Below, in pieces: positions 1 to 11,234 of a stretch of DNA of 64,000 bases. The stretch is taken from positions 80,569 to 144,568 of the forward strand of contig JAMCQL010000014.1 of NCBI GenBank assembly GCA_023381615.1, written 5' to 3'. Position numbers and translations under genes: made by a program. Below the pieces are notes generated by a model. It worked only from the letters and a program-made list of their open reading frames with translations. It made no database searches and was not told the DNA's origin. The DNA is from Bacteroidota bacterium. GTDB lineage: Bacteria > Bacteroidota > Ignavibacteria > Kryptoniales > JAKASW01. Each line of letters begins with the position of its first letter. The stretch's first letter is position 1.

Positions 1-1
1 T

Positions 2-268
2 CCTTTCACGTCTCTTTACCTAAGTAATTATCCGAATCCTTTCAGCTTGACAACCCAAATTGTTTACACGATACCGGTCGGCAGCAAGGTGAAGTTCGAT
101 TTCTATGACGTGCTTGGGAGAAAAGTCCGTGCGATTGATGAAGGTTATCAGGATGCCGGAACGTACCATGTTACTCTTGACGGGCGCCAACTCGCTAGTG
201 GTGCCTATATTTGCCGTATGAACACAGACTTCGGCAGCAAAACAATAAAAATATTACTGGAAAAATAG
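2..268 (+). CDS. C-terminal end of a secreted protein with a type IX secretion sorting tail (5' end outside window)
   Basis: The reading frame is open from the window edge to TAG at 266-268, so only the last 88 residues are seen. It contains NYPNPF near the start, then a short beta-rich stretch with YDVLGRKV and a terminal LASGAYICRM segment ending in ILLEK. This pattern (YPNPF, YDxxGRxV, SGxYxxRM) is the T9SS type A sorting domain, which directs a protein through the outer membrane in Bacteroidetes and relatives. The catalytic part lies upstream and cannot be named. The next gene starts at a GTG that shares the last G of the stop, so the two are translationally coupled and may be co-secreted. 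Confidence 0.85.
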   Translation, partial: PFTSLYLSNYPNPFSLTTQIVYTIPVGSKVKFDFYDVLGRKVRAIDEGYQDAGTYHVTLDGRQLASGAYICRMNTDFGSKTIKILLEK

Positions 269-1404
269 TGAACAATCGCGGAAACTTCTCAAAACATTTA
301 TCTGTCTTTGTCTTATTAACTCTATATGCTGTTTCGACATTCGGCTGGGGGAAGACTGGGCATCAAATAATCAGCGGTAATTTCACAAATCTTCTTCCAT
401 CTCCTTTATCGGCTCTGTCGAAGATGTCAAGCTATTATGTCCAACATGCGTCTGATGCGGACTACCGTAAAAACTCCGATCCATCAGAAGGCCCTAAGCA
501 TTTTATGGACATGGATTACTATCCTGAATTTAAAACCGGCACGTTGACACATAATCTTGATTCTCTTATCGCAAAATATGGATCCGTGACGGTTACCAAC
601 AATGGAATTCTTCCGTGGGCAATAAGTTCAGCTTATGATTCGGTTGTTGTGTACATGCATAATGGAGATTGGAATGACGCCAATCGTCTCATTGCCGACT
701 TGGGACACTATGTCGGTGATGCGTTCCAGCCTTTGCATTGCACTCAGAACTATGACGGCAAATTAACCGGTAACTCCGGGATACATTCCCGGTTCGAAAC
801 AAAACTTTTGGATGCGTACGCCAATCAAGTCTCGATTCAGCGCCGAACCGTGGAAAAAACAAATTCAAGTCCATTGGAATATGCCTTTCAAATAATCACT
901 CAATCCAACTCAAAGGTTCAGCCAATTTTAGATGCCGATAGTTATGCAAAGAGCATCGATCCAAATTATGGGACGGCATATTACAATTCATTATGGTCGA
1001 AGCTTGACTCTCTCATGATCCGGCAGCTGCAAGGCGCCTCCGAGGCATTAGCATCGCTTGTCTATTCCGCGTGGCTTGATGCAGGCTCTCCAGTCATTAC
1101 ACGTATTTCCGCGCAAACGCCGTCAACCTTTTATATTTCTGAGCGTTACCCAAATCCGTTTAATCCTTCGACTAATATTAAAATAATCATCCCGCAGTCA
1201 TTCTCTCCGTCAAATGTGAGAGTCAGTGCTTATTCACTTGACGGGAAAATGGTCAAGAATGAAAATCTAATTCTCCATCCGGGGAATAATTCGCTGCCAT
1301 TGAATTTCACCGGTTTTCCTTCTGGCACTTATCTTGTCGCGGTGGAAATTGCCCAAAGCGGATGGAAGGAAAGACGGACTCTCAAGGCTGTACTTGTTAA
1401 ATAG
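268..1404 (+). CDS. Secreted S1/P1 nuclease or zinc phospholipase C-like protein with T9SS tail
   Basis: A 378-residue protein if the GTG at 268 is used; this start overlaps the previous stop (TAGTG) and gives a normal signal peptide (LSVFVLLTLYAVSTFG) directly before Trp27, the expected mature first residue. Zinc ligands of the S1/P1 nuclease / phospholipase C fold are visible: Trp27, His32, Asp in HASDAD, His78 in KHFMDMD, His147 and Asp151 in LGHYVGDAF, His157, and His173/Glu177 in GIHSRFE. The last ligand is Glu, as in Bacillus phospholipase C, where P1 nuclease has Asp, so substrate (nucleic acid or phospholipid) is open. Residues from about 293 form a T9SS type A tail with RYPNPFNPSTNI. 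An upstream TTG at 211 would also be in frame but ruins the signal peptide. Confidence 0.8.
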   Translation: MNNRGNFSKHLSVFVLLTLYAVSTFGWGKTGHQIISGNFTNLLPSPLSALSKMSSYYVQHASDADYRKNSDPSEGPKHFMDMDYYPEFKTGTLTHNLDSLIAKYGSVTVTNNGILPWAISSAYDSVVVYMHNGDWNDANRLIADLGHYVGDAFQPLHCTQNYDGKLTGNSGIHSRFETKLLDAYANQVSIQRRTVEKTNSSPLEYAFQIITQSNSKVQPILDADSYAKSIDPNYGTAYYNSLWSKLDSLMIRQLQGASEALASLVYSAWLDAGSPVITRISAQTPSTFYISERYPNPFNPSTNIKIIIPQSFSPSNVRVSAYSLDGKMVKNENLILHPGNNSLPLNFTGFPSGTYLVAVEIAQSGWKERRTLKAVLVK

Positions 1405-1488
1405 TTCCTCCTCTCATGCTTATCACATTCAACGCATTTGTTTTTTCTGATCTCACCATATACTTTATGCCCTTGAAAACGAAAGTTT

Positions 1489-3513
1489 ATGAAACAAGAA
1501 TATATTGACGTTCCAAAAGATTCAGGGAATATTGACTTTAAAAAAGTAAAGGTGGTTGTTGTAACCACCGTCATGCTGTCTTTCATTTCTTATTGGCGGG
1601 CAGCCGCCGTTGTCGTCTCGGACCTTGGGTCAAGTGCCTTCTACGCGCTTGGGATCGCCGAGAAGGCCGTTGGTCCTTCCGCGCCGTGGTTCATTCTCTT
1701 CGTGATGCTTTTCTCGTACGGAATCCGTGCGGTCTATATCGAGTCATCAAGCATGTTCGTTCGCGGTGGAGTGTACCGCGTAGTTCGTGAGGCGCTTGGC
1801 GAAACTGCCGCGAAATTTTCTGTATCTGCGTTGCTATTCGATTACTTGATCACAGCACCAATCAGCGCGGTATCAGCCGGACAGTATATAGGGGGTCTCT
1901 TCAATTCGATTTTCTTTTATGCCGGCATTAAACTGGTTTTGCCAACCAATCTGGTCTCTGTAATCACAGCTGTGTTAATCGAGCTTTACTTTTGGCGAAA
2001 GAACATCATCGGTATTGAAGAATCGAGCGAAAAGGCTCTCAGAATTTTCCATGTTACTTCGGCATTGGCGATACTCCTGTTCATCTGGTCATTGGTCACA
2101 ATTATTGCCAAAGGTGCATTTTCACTTCCCCCGTTTTCTATTCACCTTTCGAACTTTTCGCTCGGTTGGCTTAAGAATGTGGATTGGCTCAAGTCAATTG
2201 GTGCCGTAGGTGTTTTAGTCGGAATGGGACATTCGATTCTCGCGGTCAGCGGTGAGGAAACCCTCGCGCAGGTATACAGAGAAATAGAGGCGCCGAAACT
2301 TAAGAATCTTCTGCGGACAGGTTTAATTATTTTCATTTTTAGCTTTATGTTCACGGGCGTCAATTCGCTTTTTGCCGGTATGCTGGTTCCGGCGAATGAG
2401 TTGATCGGAAAATACAACGACAACGTCTTGAGTGGACTAGCAATGCATCTGATTGGCTCGCATGTTCTTCTTCTCACGATGCAGGCATTCGTAGTACTCG
2501 TTGGCTTCCTTATACTTGCCGGTGCGGTGAACACAGCTTTAATTGGCGCGAACAGTGTGCTTAACAGAGTCGCTGAAGACGGTGTGCTTCATGAATGGTT
2601 TAGGAAGCCGCACACGAGATTCGGAACGTCGTATCGAATTATAAACACACTGGCTGTCTTGCAGCTTATAATAATTATCCTAAGCCGCGGAAATGTCTTT
2701 CTGCTCGGCGAAGCGTACGCATTCGGTGTTGTTTGGAGTTTCATAATGAAAACCTTCTCGATGATAGTCCTTCGTTATAAGATGAAAGAACCGCGAGAAT
2801 GGAGCGTGCCGCCCAATATCAAGATCGGTGATTATGAAATACCAGTTGGTCTAGGCTTCATATTCATTGTCTTGTTTTCTCTCGGCTTCGTGAACCTTTT
2901 CACAAAGCCTTTCGCAACAGAAGGCGGAGTCACGTTCACGATTTTGCTGTATATCGTTTTTGGTATTTCCGAACGTGCTAACAAAAAATTGAAGGCAGCG
3001 CGTGATCCGCAATTAGAGAAGTTCAACGTGTTTGCTCAAGACAAACTCACCGCTGAGGTTGTGGGTTGTACTCATGCGCAAAGAAAGCTAGTTGCAATGC
3101 GAGCGCCGAATCGACTTCACCATTTGCAAAAGTGTCTCGAAGAAAATGATCCGGATGAGGCTGACATTATCGTGATGACCGCTAAAGTCATCCCGGGTCA
3201 GAGCACTACCGTTGGTCAGACGATAGACCTGCCCGAAGAAGAACTTTTCAGTGAAGTGATCAAGATGGCGGAAAAGGAAGGAAAGACAGTCCTTCCGATC
3301 GTGGTTCCGACGAACAATCCCGCTTATGCGATCGCGCATACGGCGGTTCAGCTCGGAGCCGAAGAAGTTTTTCTTGGCACATCGGAACGTTATCCGGCAG
3401 AATATCAAATGCAGCAGTTTGCGTTGTATTGGGGAATGGTGGAAGCGGACGAGAATCACCACGTCGCGATCCGAACAATCGGCCCGACCGGTGAGATGAA
3501 ATTCGAAATATAG
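1489..3513 (+). CDS. APC-family amino-acid permease with C-terminal USP-like domain
   Basis: A 674-residue inner-membrane protein. The first two thirds hold about twelve hydrophobic segments typical of amino acid-polyamine-organocation transporters, starting after a short charged N-terminus (residues 1-22). From about residue 500 the chain becomes soluble and contains AEVVGCTHAQRKLVAMRAPN, EADIIVMTAKV and a final GAEEVFLGTSERYP stretch; this resembles the universal-stress-protein-like cytoplasmic domain fused to some bacterial APC permeases. Substrate cannot be read from the sequence. It stands alone, with 84 bases before it and about 170 after it. Function in amino-acid uptake is from the family; the regulatory role of the tail is inference. 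Confidence 0.8.
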   Translation: MKQEYIDVPKDSGNIDFKKVKVVVVTTVMLSFISYWRAAAVVVSDLGSSAFYALGIAEKAVGPSAPWFILFVMLFSYGIRAVYIESSSMFVRGGVYRVVREALGETAAKFSVSALLFDYLITAPISAVSAGQYIGGLFNSIFFYAGIKLVLPTNLVSVITAVLIELYFWRKNIIGIEESSEKALRIFHVTSALAILLFIWSLVTIIAKGAFSLPPFSIHLSNFSLGWLKNVDWLKSIGAVGVLVGMGHSILAVSGEETLAQVYREIEAPKLKNLLRTGLIIFIFSFMFTGVNSLFAGMLVPANELIGKYNDNVLSGLAMHLIGSHVLLLTMQAFVVLVGFLILAGAVNTALIGANSVLNRVAEDGVLHEWFRKPHTRFGTSYRIINTLAVLQLIIIILSRGNVFLLGEAYAFGVVWSFIMKTFSMIVLRYKMKEPREWSVPPNIKIGDYEIPVGLGFIFIVLFSLGFVNLFTKPFATEGGVTFTILLYIVFGISERANKKLKAARDPQLEKFNVFAQDKLTAEVVGCTHAQRKLVAMRAPNRLHHLQKCLEENDPDEADIIVMTAKVIPGQSTTVGQTIDLPEEELFSEVIKMAEKEGKTVLPIVVPTNNPAYAIAHTAVQLGAEEVFLGTSERYPAEYQMQQFALYWGMVEADENHHVAIRTIGPTGEMKFEI

Positions 3514-3552
3514 ATTTTTGTCGAAGCAGAATTTCGAATAGCACTGCAGTAG

Positions 3553-3586
3553 TTTGCTTTTTACACATTCTTTTGTAATATTTTTG
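3553..3586 (+). promoter_or_regulatory. Candidate Bacteroidetes-type promoter
   Basis: TTTG at 3553-3556 and TATTTTTG at 3579-3586 (followed by C) fit the -33 TTTG / -7 TAnnTTTGY pattern of Bacteroidetes; the spacer of 22 is slightly long. It lies about 96 bases upstream of the dehydrogenase start at 3682. Pattern match only. Confidence 0.35.
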
Positions 3587-3681
3587 CGTAACAATCACTA
3601 AGGGAAAATTATCAGCGACTGTGCCCACACAGTCGGATTGAGATTTTTAATCATCACTAACTTAACTGAAACTTGGCGATC

Positions 3682-4548
3682 ATGAAGAAGGTTGCATTTA
3701 TCGGCACGGGCTTGATGGGCAAACCCATGGCGATGAACATTCTGAAGAAGGGTTTCCCGCTTGTCGTGTGCAACCGCACACAGGAGAAGACCCGCGAACT
3801 TGTCAACGCTGGCGCTCGTCTTGCGAGGACTCCTCGCGAAGCCGCGGAAAGCGCCGATGTTATCATCACTATGGTCTCGAATATTGAGGCTGTCGGATCT
3901 GCATTGTCCGGAGAAAACGGAATCTTGCGTGCCCTGAAAAGCGGGAAAGTTTACATCGACATGAGCACAATCACGCCGGAAGCCTCGAAAGAATTTTCAA
4001 AGCAGGTCGAAGCAACCGGCGCGAAGATGATCGACGCTCCGGTGGCGGGAAGCACGAACGTTGCAGAAAAAGGCGAACTTACGATCATGGTCGGCGGCGA
4101 CCCGCGCGTGCTCGACGAGGCAAGAGAAGTCCTGCAAGCGATGGGGAAATTCATTTTCCATATCGGAGACAACGGCGCAGGCTGCTCTATCAAACTTGTG
4201 GTGAATCATTTCGTTGCGGGAATGACGGCTCTGCTCGCCGAAGGCATTCAGTTGTCCGAGAAACTTGGCGTCGATTCGTCAAGCTTCAGCAATGTCATAA
4301 ATACGAGTGTAGTGAAATCGCCGATGTACGATATGAAAACTCCGAAGATGCTGTCGCACGATTACGCGCCTCAATTTCCGCTGAGGCTGATCGTCAAAGA
4401 TCTTAACTATATTACTGAGACCGCCGAGAAAGCCGGCGCCGTTATGCCCGTTCATTCACTCGTCCGGAATTTATTTGCGCTTGCAAATTCATACGGCTAC
4501 GGGGAACAGGACTACTCTGCTGTTTACGAGATTTTCAGCAAAAGATAA
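3682..4548 (+). CDS. NAD(P)-dependent beta-hydroxyacid dehydrogenase (3-hydroxyisobutyrate dehydrogenase / glyoxylate reductase family)
   Basis: A 288-residue protein; ATG at 3682 gives MKKVAFIGTGLMGKPM, placing the Rossmann GxGxxG motif at residues 8-13 as usual. The segment IDMSTITPEAS and then APVAGS (substrate-binding DAPVxGG-like) and the catalytic lysine in GCSIKLVVNHF follow in the right order. The family reduces or oxidises short beta-hydroxyacids such as 3-hydroxyisobutyrate, glyoxylate or succinic semialdehyde with NAD(P). The enzyme is cytosolic. Which substrate is used cannot be fixed here; no valine-catabolism genes are adjacent. An upstream in-frame TTG at 3673 is less likely. 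Confidence 0.85.
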   Translation: MKKVAFIGTGLMGKPMAMNILKKGFPLVVCNRTQEKTRELVNAGARLARTPREAAESADVIITMVSNIEAVGSALSGENGILRALKSGKVYIDMSTITPEASKEFSKQVEATGAKMIDAPVAGSTNVAEKGELTIMVGGDPRVLDEAREVLQAMGKFIFHIGDNGAGCSIKLVVNHFVAGMTALLAEGIQLSEKLGVDSSSFSNVINTSVVKSPMYDMKTPKMLSHDYAPQFPLRLIVKDLNYITETAEKAGAVMPVHSLVRNLFALANSYGYGEQDYSAVYEIFSKR

Positions 4549-4654
4549 ATGGGTGCATCAGCAGGAATCGGCATGGGAAAGAACCGCATTCATTGCTGAG
4601 ACATTTCAATTCAATCAGAAATTTTTTCTTTACTTTCGTTAGGAGAAAAATTAC

Positions 4655-5230
4655 TTGAGTCAAAAGGAAAAAATCAGGAAAACAGTTCTAAAGCTCCGTG
4701 AACAGATCACCGAAGATGAGGCGGTTCAGAGAAGCAAACTCGTGCTTACGCATCTCGAAAATTTGCCGGAGTACAGGAATGCGGGGCTTGTCCACACTTA
4801 CATTGCGTCCAAGCCGAATGAGGTCGACACCATTATGCTGATCGCCCGTTCTTTCGCTCGCGGGAAAAGGATCGCTGTTCCGGTGATAACCGATAAGAAG
4901 GAAAGAAAAATTGACACTTCAGAACTTATGAACATAGGAGATTTGACCGAGGGACCTTTCAATATCAAAGAACCAAAAGTGTTTTCTCCGGTTCCGTTGG
5001 AAGAAGTTGATCTTTTTATTGTTCCGGTGATTGCGGTGGATAAAACGGGAAACAGGATCGGCTGGGGCTTCGGGTATTATGATAATTTTTTGCGTTCGCA
5101 GCATAAACCAATTGTAGCCCTTGCTTACAACTTCCAAATTGTTGATAATATCGAGGTGTCTGACACAGATGTGAAAGTTGATTATATTATCACTGAAAAT
5201 GAGATCATCAAAACAAATGCGCGGAAGTGA
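4655..5230 (+). CDS. 5-formyltetrahydrofolate cyclo-ligase
   Basis: A 191-residue protein converting 5-formyl-THF to 5,10-methenyl-THF with ATP. The signature GWGFGYYDNFL (family GxGxGYYDR) is present near residue 140, with VPVIAVDKTGNRIG before it, and the N-terminal KIRKTVLKLREQ helix matches the family. The start is TTG at 4655 behind a clear AGGAG at 4641-4645; no in-frame ATG gives a better start. Length is normal. The folate role fits fmt and pterin genes elsewhere in the window but it is not in an operon with them. Confidence 0.9.
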   Translation: MSQKEKIRKTVLKLREQITEDEAVQRSKLVLTHLENLPEYRNAGLVHTYIASKPNEVDTIMLIARSFARGKRIAVPVITDKKERKIDTSELMNIGDLTEGPFNIKEPKVFSPVPLEEVDLFIVPVIAVDKTGNRIGWGFGYYDNFLRSQHKPIVALAYNFQIVDNIEVSDTDVKVDYIITENEIIKTNARK

Positions 5231-5260
5231 CGATCGTCGCGGCACGCTGCGGAGGTGATT

Positions 5261-5974
5261 ATGGACGAACCTAAATCGACATCTCAAGTATCGCCGCGAA
5301 GGCTGTACAAGTCGACATCGGACAGGATGATCGATGGCATTTGCGGGGGAATTGCGGAATATTTGGGAATTGATTCAAGTGCCGTGCGTCTGCTTCTCGT
5401 TGCATTTTCAATTTTGAGCATCGGCGCCGGAGTAATTTTCTATATCATTGCTATGCTCGTCATACCGACGAAGCCCGCGTCTGCGGAAGGAGCCGCTTCG
5501 GTCGAGGAAGAGAAGAGGATGTCTAACGCCGGCGCGACGGTAACTCTTGTCATCGGAATCATAATCGTGATCATCGGCGTTACGCTTCTTTTCGATTACT
5601 ACGATATTTTTTCATTCACTTCTATGTGGCATTCCTTCGGACGACTTGCGCTGCCGATTGTTTTCATCTTGATCGGAGGCGCGCTTTTGCTCGGTCGTGA
5701 AAGAAGAGAAGCTCATTCTTTCCAAAGGATCCTTCGGACTGGAAATTACGAGAGCACGCCCGAAGGGGAAGTGAAAGTTGAACATAAGAGGCTTCTTCGT
5801 TCCGTCCACGACAAGAGAATCGCCGGAGTGTGCGGCGGTCTTGCGAAATATTTCGACATAGACTCGACGATCGTGAGACTTCTGTATGTCCTTCTTGCCT
5901 TTGCGTCGTTCGGGCTGGCGCTGGTGCTGTACATAGCGTGTGCTTTTGTGATCCCAAAGGAGTCAAATACATGA
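5261..5974 (+). CDS. Double PspC-domain membrane protein
   Basis: A 237-residue inner-membrane protein with two PspC domains. The first (about residues 14-70) has [20 protein letters not shown] and a hydrophobic hairpin; the second (about 170-237) repeats [20 protein letters not shown] with its own hairpin. Between them are two more hydrophobic segments ending in a basic loop. PspC proteins are envelope-stress sensors or regulators. ATG at 5261 is chosen because GGAGGTG at 5251-5257 is a strong ribosome site; a GTG inside that site is not the start. The next gene overlaps by ATGA, so the two are co-translated. Confidence 0.85.
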   Translation: MDEPKSTSQVSPRRLYKSTSDRMIDGICGGIAEYLGIDSSAVRLLLVAFSILSIGAGVIFYIIAMLVIPTKPASAEGAASVEEEKRMSNAGATVTLVIGIIIVIIGVTLLFDYYDIFSFTSMWHSFGRLALPIVFILIGGALLLGRERREAHSFQRILRTGNYESTPEGEVKVEHKRLLRSVHDKRIAGVCGGLAKYFDIDSTIVRLLYVLLAFASFGLALVLYIACAFVIPKESNT

Positions 5975-6504
5975 GCGAAGTTGCAAATAGAAAATCTCAT
6001 CTCGGAACATTCCTTCTCGGAATCTTACTCCTCGTTTTAGGCGTCTTACTGCTGATGAGCCATGCCGGAGTAGTTCATCTGAACTTCACGCGAGTTATTG
6101 CTTTCGTTGTTCTGGTCGGCGGCGGTTTTCAAGCAATCACCGCCTTTGCGTCTTCAGACCAGCGAAGGCTTTTCTGGGGATCCATACTTTTCCTTACAGG
6201 ATTGTTGGCGCTTCTTGTCTCGTATGAATTTGTTCCCGGTTCATGGGATCAGATCTGGCCGTCGGCGCTTATTATTCCCGGATTGGCTTTTCTGATGCTC
6301 TATTTCTCCAATCCGAAAGAGTTTGTCCTCATTGCCCTCGCGGCTTTGTTTGTCGTTGTCGGTTGGGCAGGATTATTGGCGGAAAAAGGGAATTTCGATT
6401 TCAGCGTGAATGTGCTTGACTCGCTTCGTTTCCTCGTGCCGGTCGCAATTGTGCTTGCCGGATTTTATGTGATCTGGAAAAATTTCTTCAGAACCCGAAG
6501 TTAG
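5971..6504 (+). CDS. LiaF/DUF5668-like transmembrane protein
   Basis: A 177-residue protein with about six hydrophobic segments, starting [20 protein letters not shown], separated by short loops, and with a C-terminal basic cap KNFFRTRS. This layout (LiaI/LiaF transmembrane type) commonly accompanies PspC proteins in envelope-stress modules. The start ATG at 5971 overlaps the stop of the PspC gene (ATGA). An extended frame begins upstream at 5830 but lies inside the PspC coding region. Function: probable partner in membrane-stress sensing, inferred from context. Confidence 0.7.
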   Translation: MSEVANRKSHLGTFLLGILLLVLGVLLLMSHAGVVHLNFTRVIAFVVLVGGGFQAITAFASSDQRRLFWGSILFLTGLLALLVSYEFVPGSWDQIWPSALIIPGLAFLMLYFSNPKEFVLIALAALFVVVGWAGLLAEKGNFDFSVNVLDSLRFLVPVAIVLAGFYVIWKNFFRTRS

Positions 6505-6592
6505 AAACGGTACATAAAGTGGCTGGCAAATAACGGCATCTAATCGTGCTGAATTCATTTCGGCATCTTAGTCCCATACGATGGAGAGCTAT

Positions 6593-6627
6593 TGGATCCC
6601 AAAATAAATTCGGGATGACACCGTGGG
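6593..6627. repeat. Dispersed palindromic repeat (gatcccNN..cgggatgacacc type)
   Basis: The stretch ggatcccaaaataaattcgggatgacacc holds a short imperfect palindrome (ATCCC..AATAA..TTCGGGAT) of a kind common between genes of many bacteria. It lies between the LiaF-like gene and the C1 peptidase. No second full copy was found in the window. Confidence 0.4.
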
Positions 6628-6708
6628 GTGGTTGTAAGCTCGTTGGCAAATTCGAGCCGAATATTGTCAGAAGAATGTCAAACAGCAAAATTCGATAAGG
6701 AGAAAGCG

Positions 6709-7851
6709 ATGCGTAAGATTGTATTTACCATTTCAATCCTTTTTTTAATTTCGGGGAGCGTTTACAGCCAGGCTCTCGACAAGGACCTCGAAAGTTTTAC
6801 ATCAAAGCACCACGTTCCAACCAGCGTTTCAGATTTCACTCCGGTCTTCTATTTGCCCCCGATAAATCAAGATACCACACTTGTTTGCTGGAGCTTCGCA
6901 ACGACTTCCTATGTCGAATCCGAAATGAAGAGGCTCGGCCTTGAGTCCGTGCGCCTGTCTGTAATGTATCCGGTCTATTATGTGTTCATCGAGAAGGCAA
7001 AGCGATTCGTGAAGACACATGGTGATTCTCGTTTTGCGCCGGGCGATTTGTTCACCGGTGTTTGGAATACGATTCAGAAATATGGAATTGTTCCGATGGA
7101 TGTGTATCGCGGTCAGGCAATGTACTGCCCGACTTTCAATCAGGATCCACTTTACACGGAGCTGAGCCGGTACATGGCAAAAGTGAAAGCGGAATCGCTT
7201 TGGAACGAAGACACAGTTGTTCAGCAAGTGAAAGAAATCTTGAACAAAAACTTGGGCGAACCGCCGCAGCAGTTTACTTATAACGGGAAGTCTTTTACAC
7301 CGATGACATTCCTCCACGAAATCGTAAGGCTTCCGTGGAATGATTATATCAAAGTCACTTCGTTCATGTATGCGCCGTTTTATACTTTTACGCAGCTTCG
7401 CGTTCCCGACAATTGGGCGCACGACAGCAGTTATTTCAACGTTCCGCTTGATATGTTTTACAAGTCGATCAAGGAAGCGATTCAGCACGGATATTCAGTG
7501 GCATTCGACGCGGATATATCCGAGCCGAGCTACGAAGTCGAGAAGGGAATCGGGATTATTCCTCCTTACGATATTCCATTGAACGCGATAAATCAGGAAT
7601 CGCGTGAGTTCAGGTTCGAGAACGGAACCACGACCGACGATCATTTGATGCAAGCAGTCGGTTACAAAAATATCGACGGCGATGGATGGTTTCTCATTAA
7701 AGATTCGTGGCGAACCGCCTGGGAAGGAAACCACAAAGGTTATTCCCTTTTCCATGAGTCTTATATGAAACTGAAAGCTCTTGCATTCTTGGTGAATATA
7801 AACGCTGTTCCTGAGATAAGAGATTTGGTAATGCACAAAAGGGCGGAATGA
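6709..7851 (+). CDS. Secreted C1-family cysteine peptidase (aminopeptidase C/bleomycin hydrolase-like)
   Basis: A 380-residue protein with a signal peptide (MRKIVFTISILFLISGSVYS) and start ATG at 6709 preceded by AAGGAG. The papain-fold active site is recognisable: Cys60 in TLVCWSFATTSYVE, His312 in DDHLMQAVGY and the GWFLIKDSW segment. Here the third catalytic position is Asp332, where papain-like enzymes normally have Asn (KNSW). This class in FCB bacteria is usually annotated as aminopeptidase C-like. Localisation is periplasmic or secreted by the signal peptide. It stands alone between repeat-rich spacers. Activity with Asp in place of Asn is uncertain. Confidence 0.8.
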   Translation: MRKIVFTISILFLISGSVYSQALDKDLESFTSKHHVPTSVSDFTPVFYLPPINQDTTLVCWSFATTSYVESEMKRLGLESVRLSVMYPVYYVFIEKAKRFVKTHGDSRFAPGDLFTGVWNTIQKYGIVPMDVYRGQAMYCPTFNQDPLYTELSRYMAKVKAESLWNEDTVVQQVKEILNKNLGEPPQQFTYNGKSFTPMTFLHEIVRLPWNDYIKVTSFMYAPFYTFTQLRVPDNWAHDSSYFNVPLDMFYKSIKEAIQHGYSVAFDADISEPSYEVEKGIGIIPPYDIPLNAINQESREFRFENGTTTDDHLMQAVGYKNIDGDGWFLIKDSWRTAWEGNHKGYSLFHESYMKLKALAFLVNINAVPEIRDLVMHKRAE

Positions 7852-8287
7852 GTTAGCAGTAAATATTCTCTCTGTGTCTCATTGCCTCTGTGTTTCAATT
7901 TGAACCACGAGAGACACGTCCGCCTCGGCTCGAGGCGGAGAGTTCACAACGCGGCAAAGCCGCAACCAAACAAGAGGTTCAAGTCCGCAGGATCCTTCGG
8001 ATAGGATAAGTATTTTCCTGACCAGAGCAGGTCTAATGTTAACCAGGGTTTCTTTTCATAAGATGTGCGCGTTGATCTCCTGTGTCTCCTCTCCCTTGAT
8101 GGGCCTACGGCTCGACGAGTCGAGTCATCGACCTCGTAGAGGAGAGGATTAAGGTGAGGGTGATTTTCGATTGGTCGGTTATGCCTTTCACAGTTTGTCC
8201 ATAGTTTCAGACAACAGGTTTTCGTGCGATCAAGCTGGCAATCTTGAAACAGACCCCCTTTTAGGTTTATATTTCACAGAGGTTTAC
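7852..8287. repeat. Repeat-rich intergenic spacer
   Basis: No gene is seen. The spacer holds a fragment of the 'ctctgtgtctc' family (7871-7897), a perfect-looking palindrome CCGCCTCGGCTCGAGGCGG near 7920, a GCGGCaaaGCCGC hairpin near 7953, a ggatccttcgg fragment near 7987, and from 8086 to 8164 a copy of the 'cctctcccttga...gaggtgagggtga' family split by an inserted palindrome. It appears to be a landing zone for small repeats. Confidence 0.7.
8086..8164. repeat. 'Cctctcccttga' repeat with a second palindrome nested inside
   Basis: The outer parts (cctctcccttga at 8088-8099 and ggagaggattaaggtgaggg from 8141) match the uninterrupted copy at 62246-62284. Between them about 41 bases (8100-8140) with CTCGACGAGTCGAG have been added; related cgacgagtc..gacgagtcatcgac sequence occurs at 28224-28276. 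The layout says one repeat jumped into another. Confidence 0.6.
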
Positions 8288-8593
8288 ATGTCATTACCGA
8301 AACGTGTCTTCAGTCAAGCGAGTGAAGATCAACCCGCCGAAGTTGAAGACACTGTGACTGAAGTGCAGACGCCTGCGAGAGTGATTCTTTTCAACGATGA
8401 CTGGCATACGTTCGAGGAAGTGATCGGGCAATTGATAAAAGCTCTCGGATGCGGTACGGAAAAAGCAGAAGCAATCGCCTTCGAAGCGCATTCGACAGGC
8501 AAGGCTTTTGTTTACGAAGGTCCGATGCAGGAATGTCTAAAAATAAACGGCGTCCTGGAAGAGATCGGTTTAATTACACAAATAGAGATTTGA
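8288..8593 (+). CDS. clpS: ATP-dependent Clp protease adaptor ClpS
   Basis: A 101-residue protein; residues 30 onward read ARVILFNDDWHTFEEVIGQL, the ClpS core with the Asn-Asp pair that binds N-terminal destabilising residues, followed by AIAFEAHSTGKAFVYEGP (family His-x-x-Gly-x-Ala). ClpS hands N-degron substrates to ClpAP. The N-terminal 28 residues are acidic and disordered, as usual for the ClpA-contacting tail. ATG at 8288 is the natural start. No clpA gene is in the window. The stop is three bases before the alaS ATG, so the two are probably co-transcribed. Confidence 0.9.
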   Translation: MSLPKRVFSQASEDQPAEVEDTVTEVQTPARVILFNDDWHTFEEVIGQLIKALGCGTEKAEAIAFEAHSTGKAFVYEGPMQECLKINGVLEEIGLITQIEI

Positions 8594-8596
8594 TTG

Positions 8597-11227
<2,631 letters not shown>

Positions 11228-11234
11228 GAGGCGA

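Noticed and set aside
211-267. TTG 211 as the start of the S1/P1-like protein
   Set aside because: It adds 19 polar residues before the signal peptide and lies inside the previous gene; GTG 268 gives a normal signal and coupling.
4549-4654. 6S RNA upstream of the 5-formyl-THF cyclo-ligase gene, a common location
   Set aside because: The gap is only 106 bases, too short, and no long hairpin with a central bubble is seen.
5830-5970. Upstream extension of the LiaF-like gene
   Set aside because: It lies in another frame of the PspC coding region; ATG 5971 with ATGA overlap is the sensible start.
7960-8000. Possible tRNA-like T arm (gaggttcaagtccgcag)
   Set aside because: No acceptor, D or anticodon stem could be built around it.
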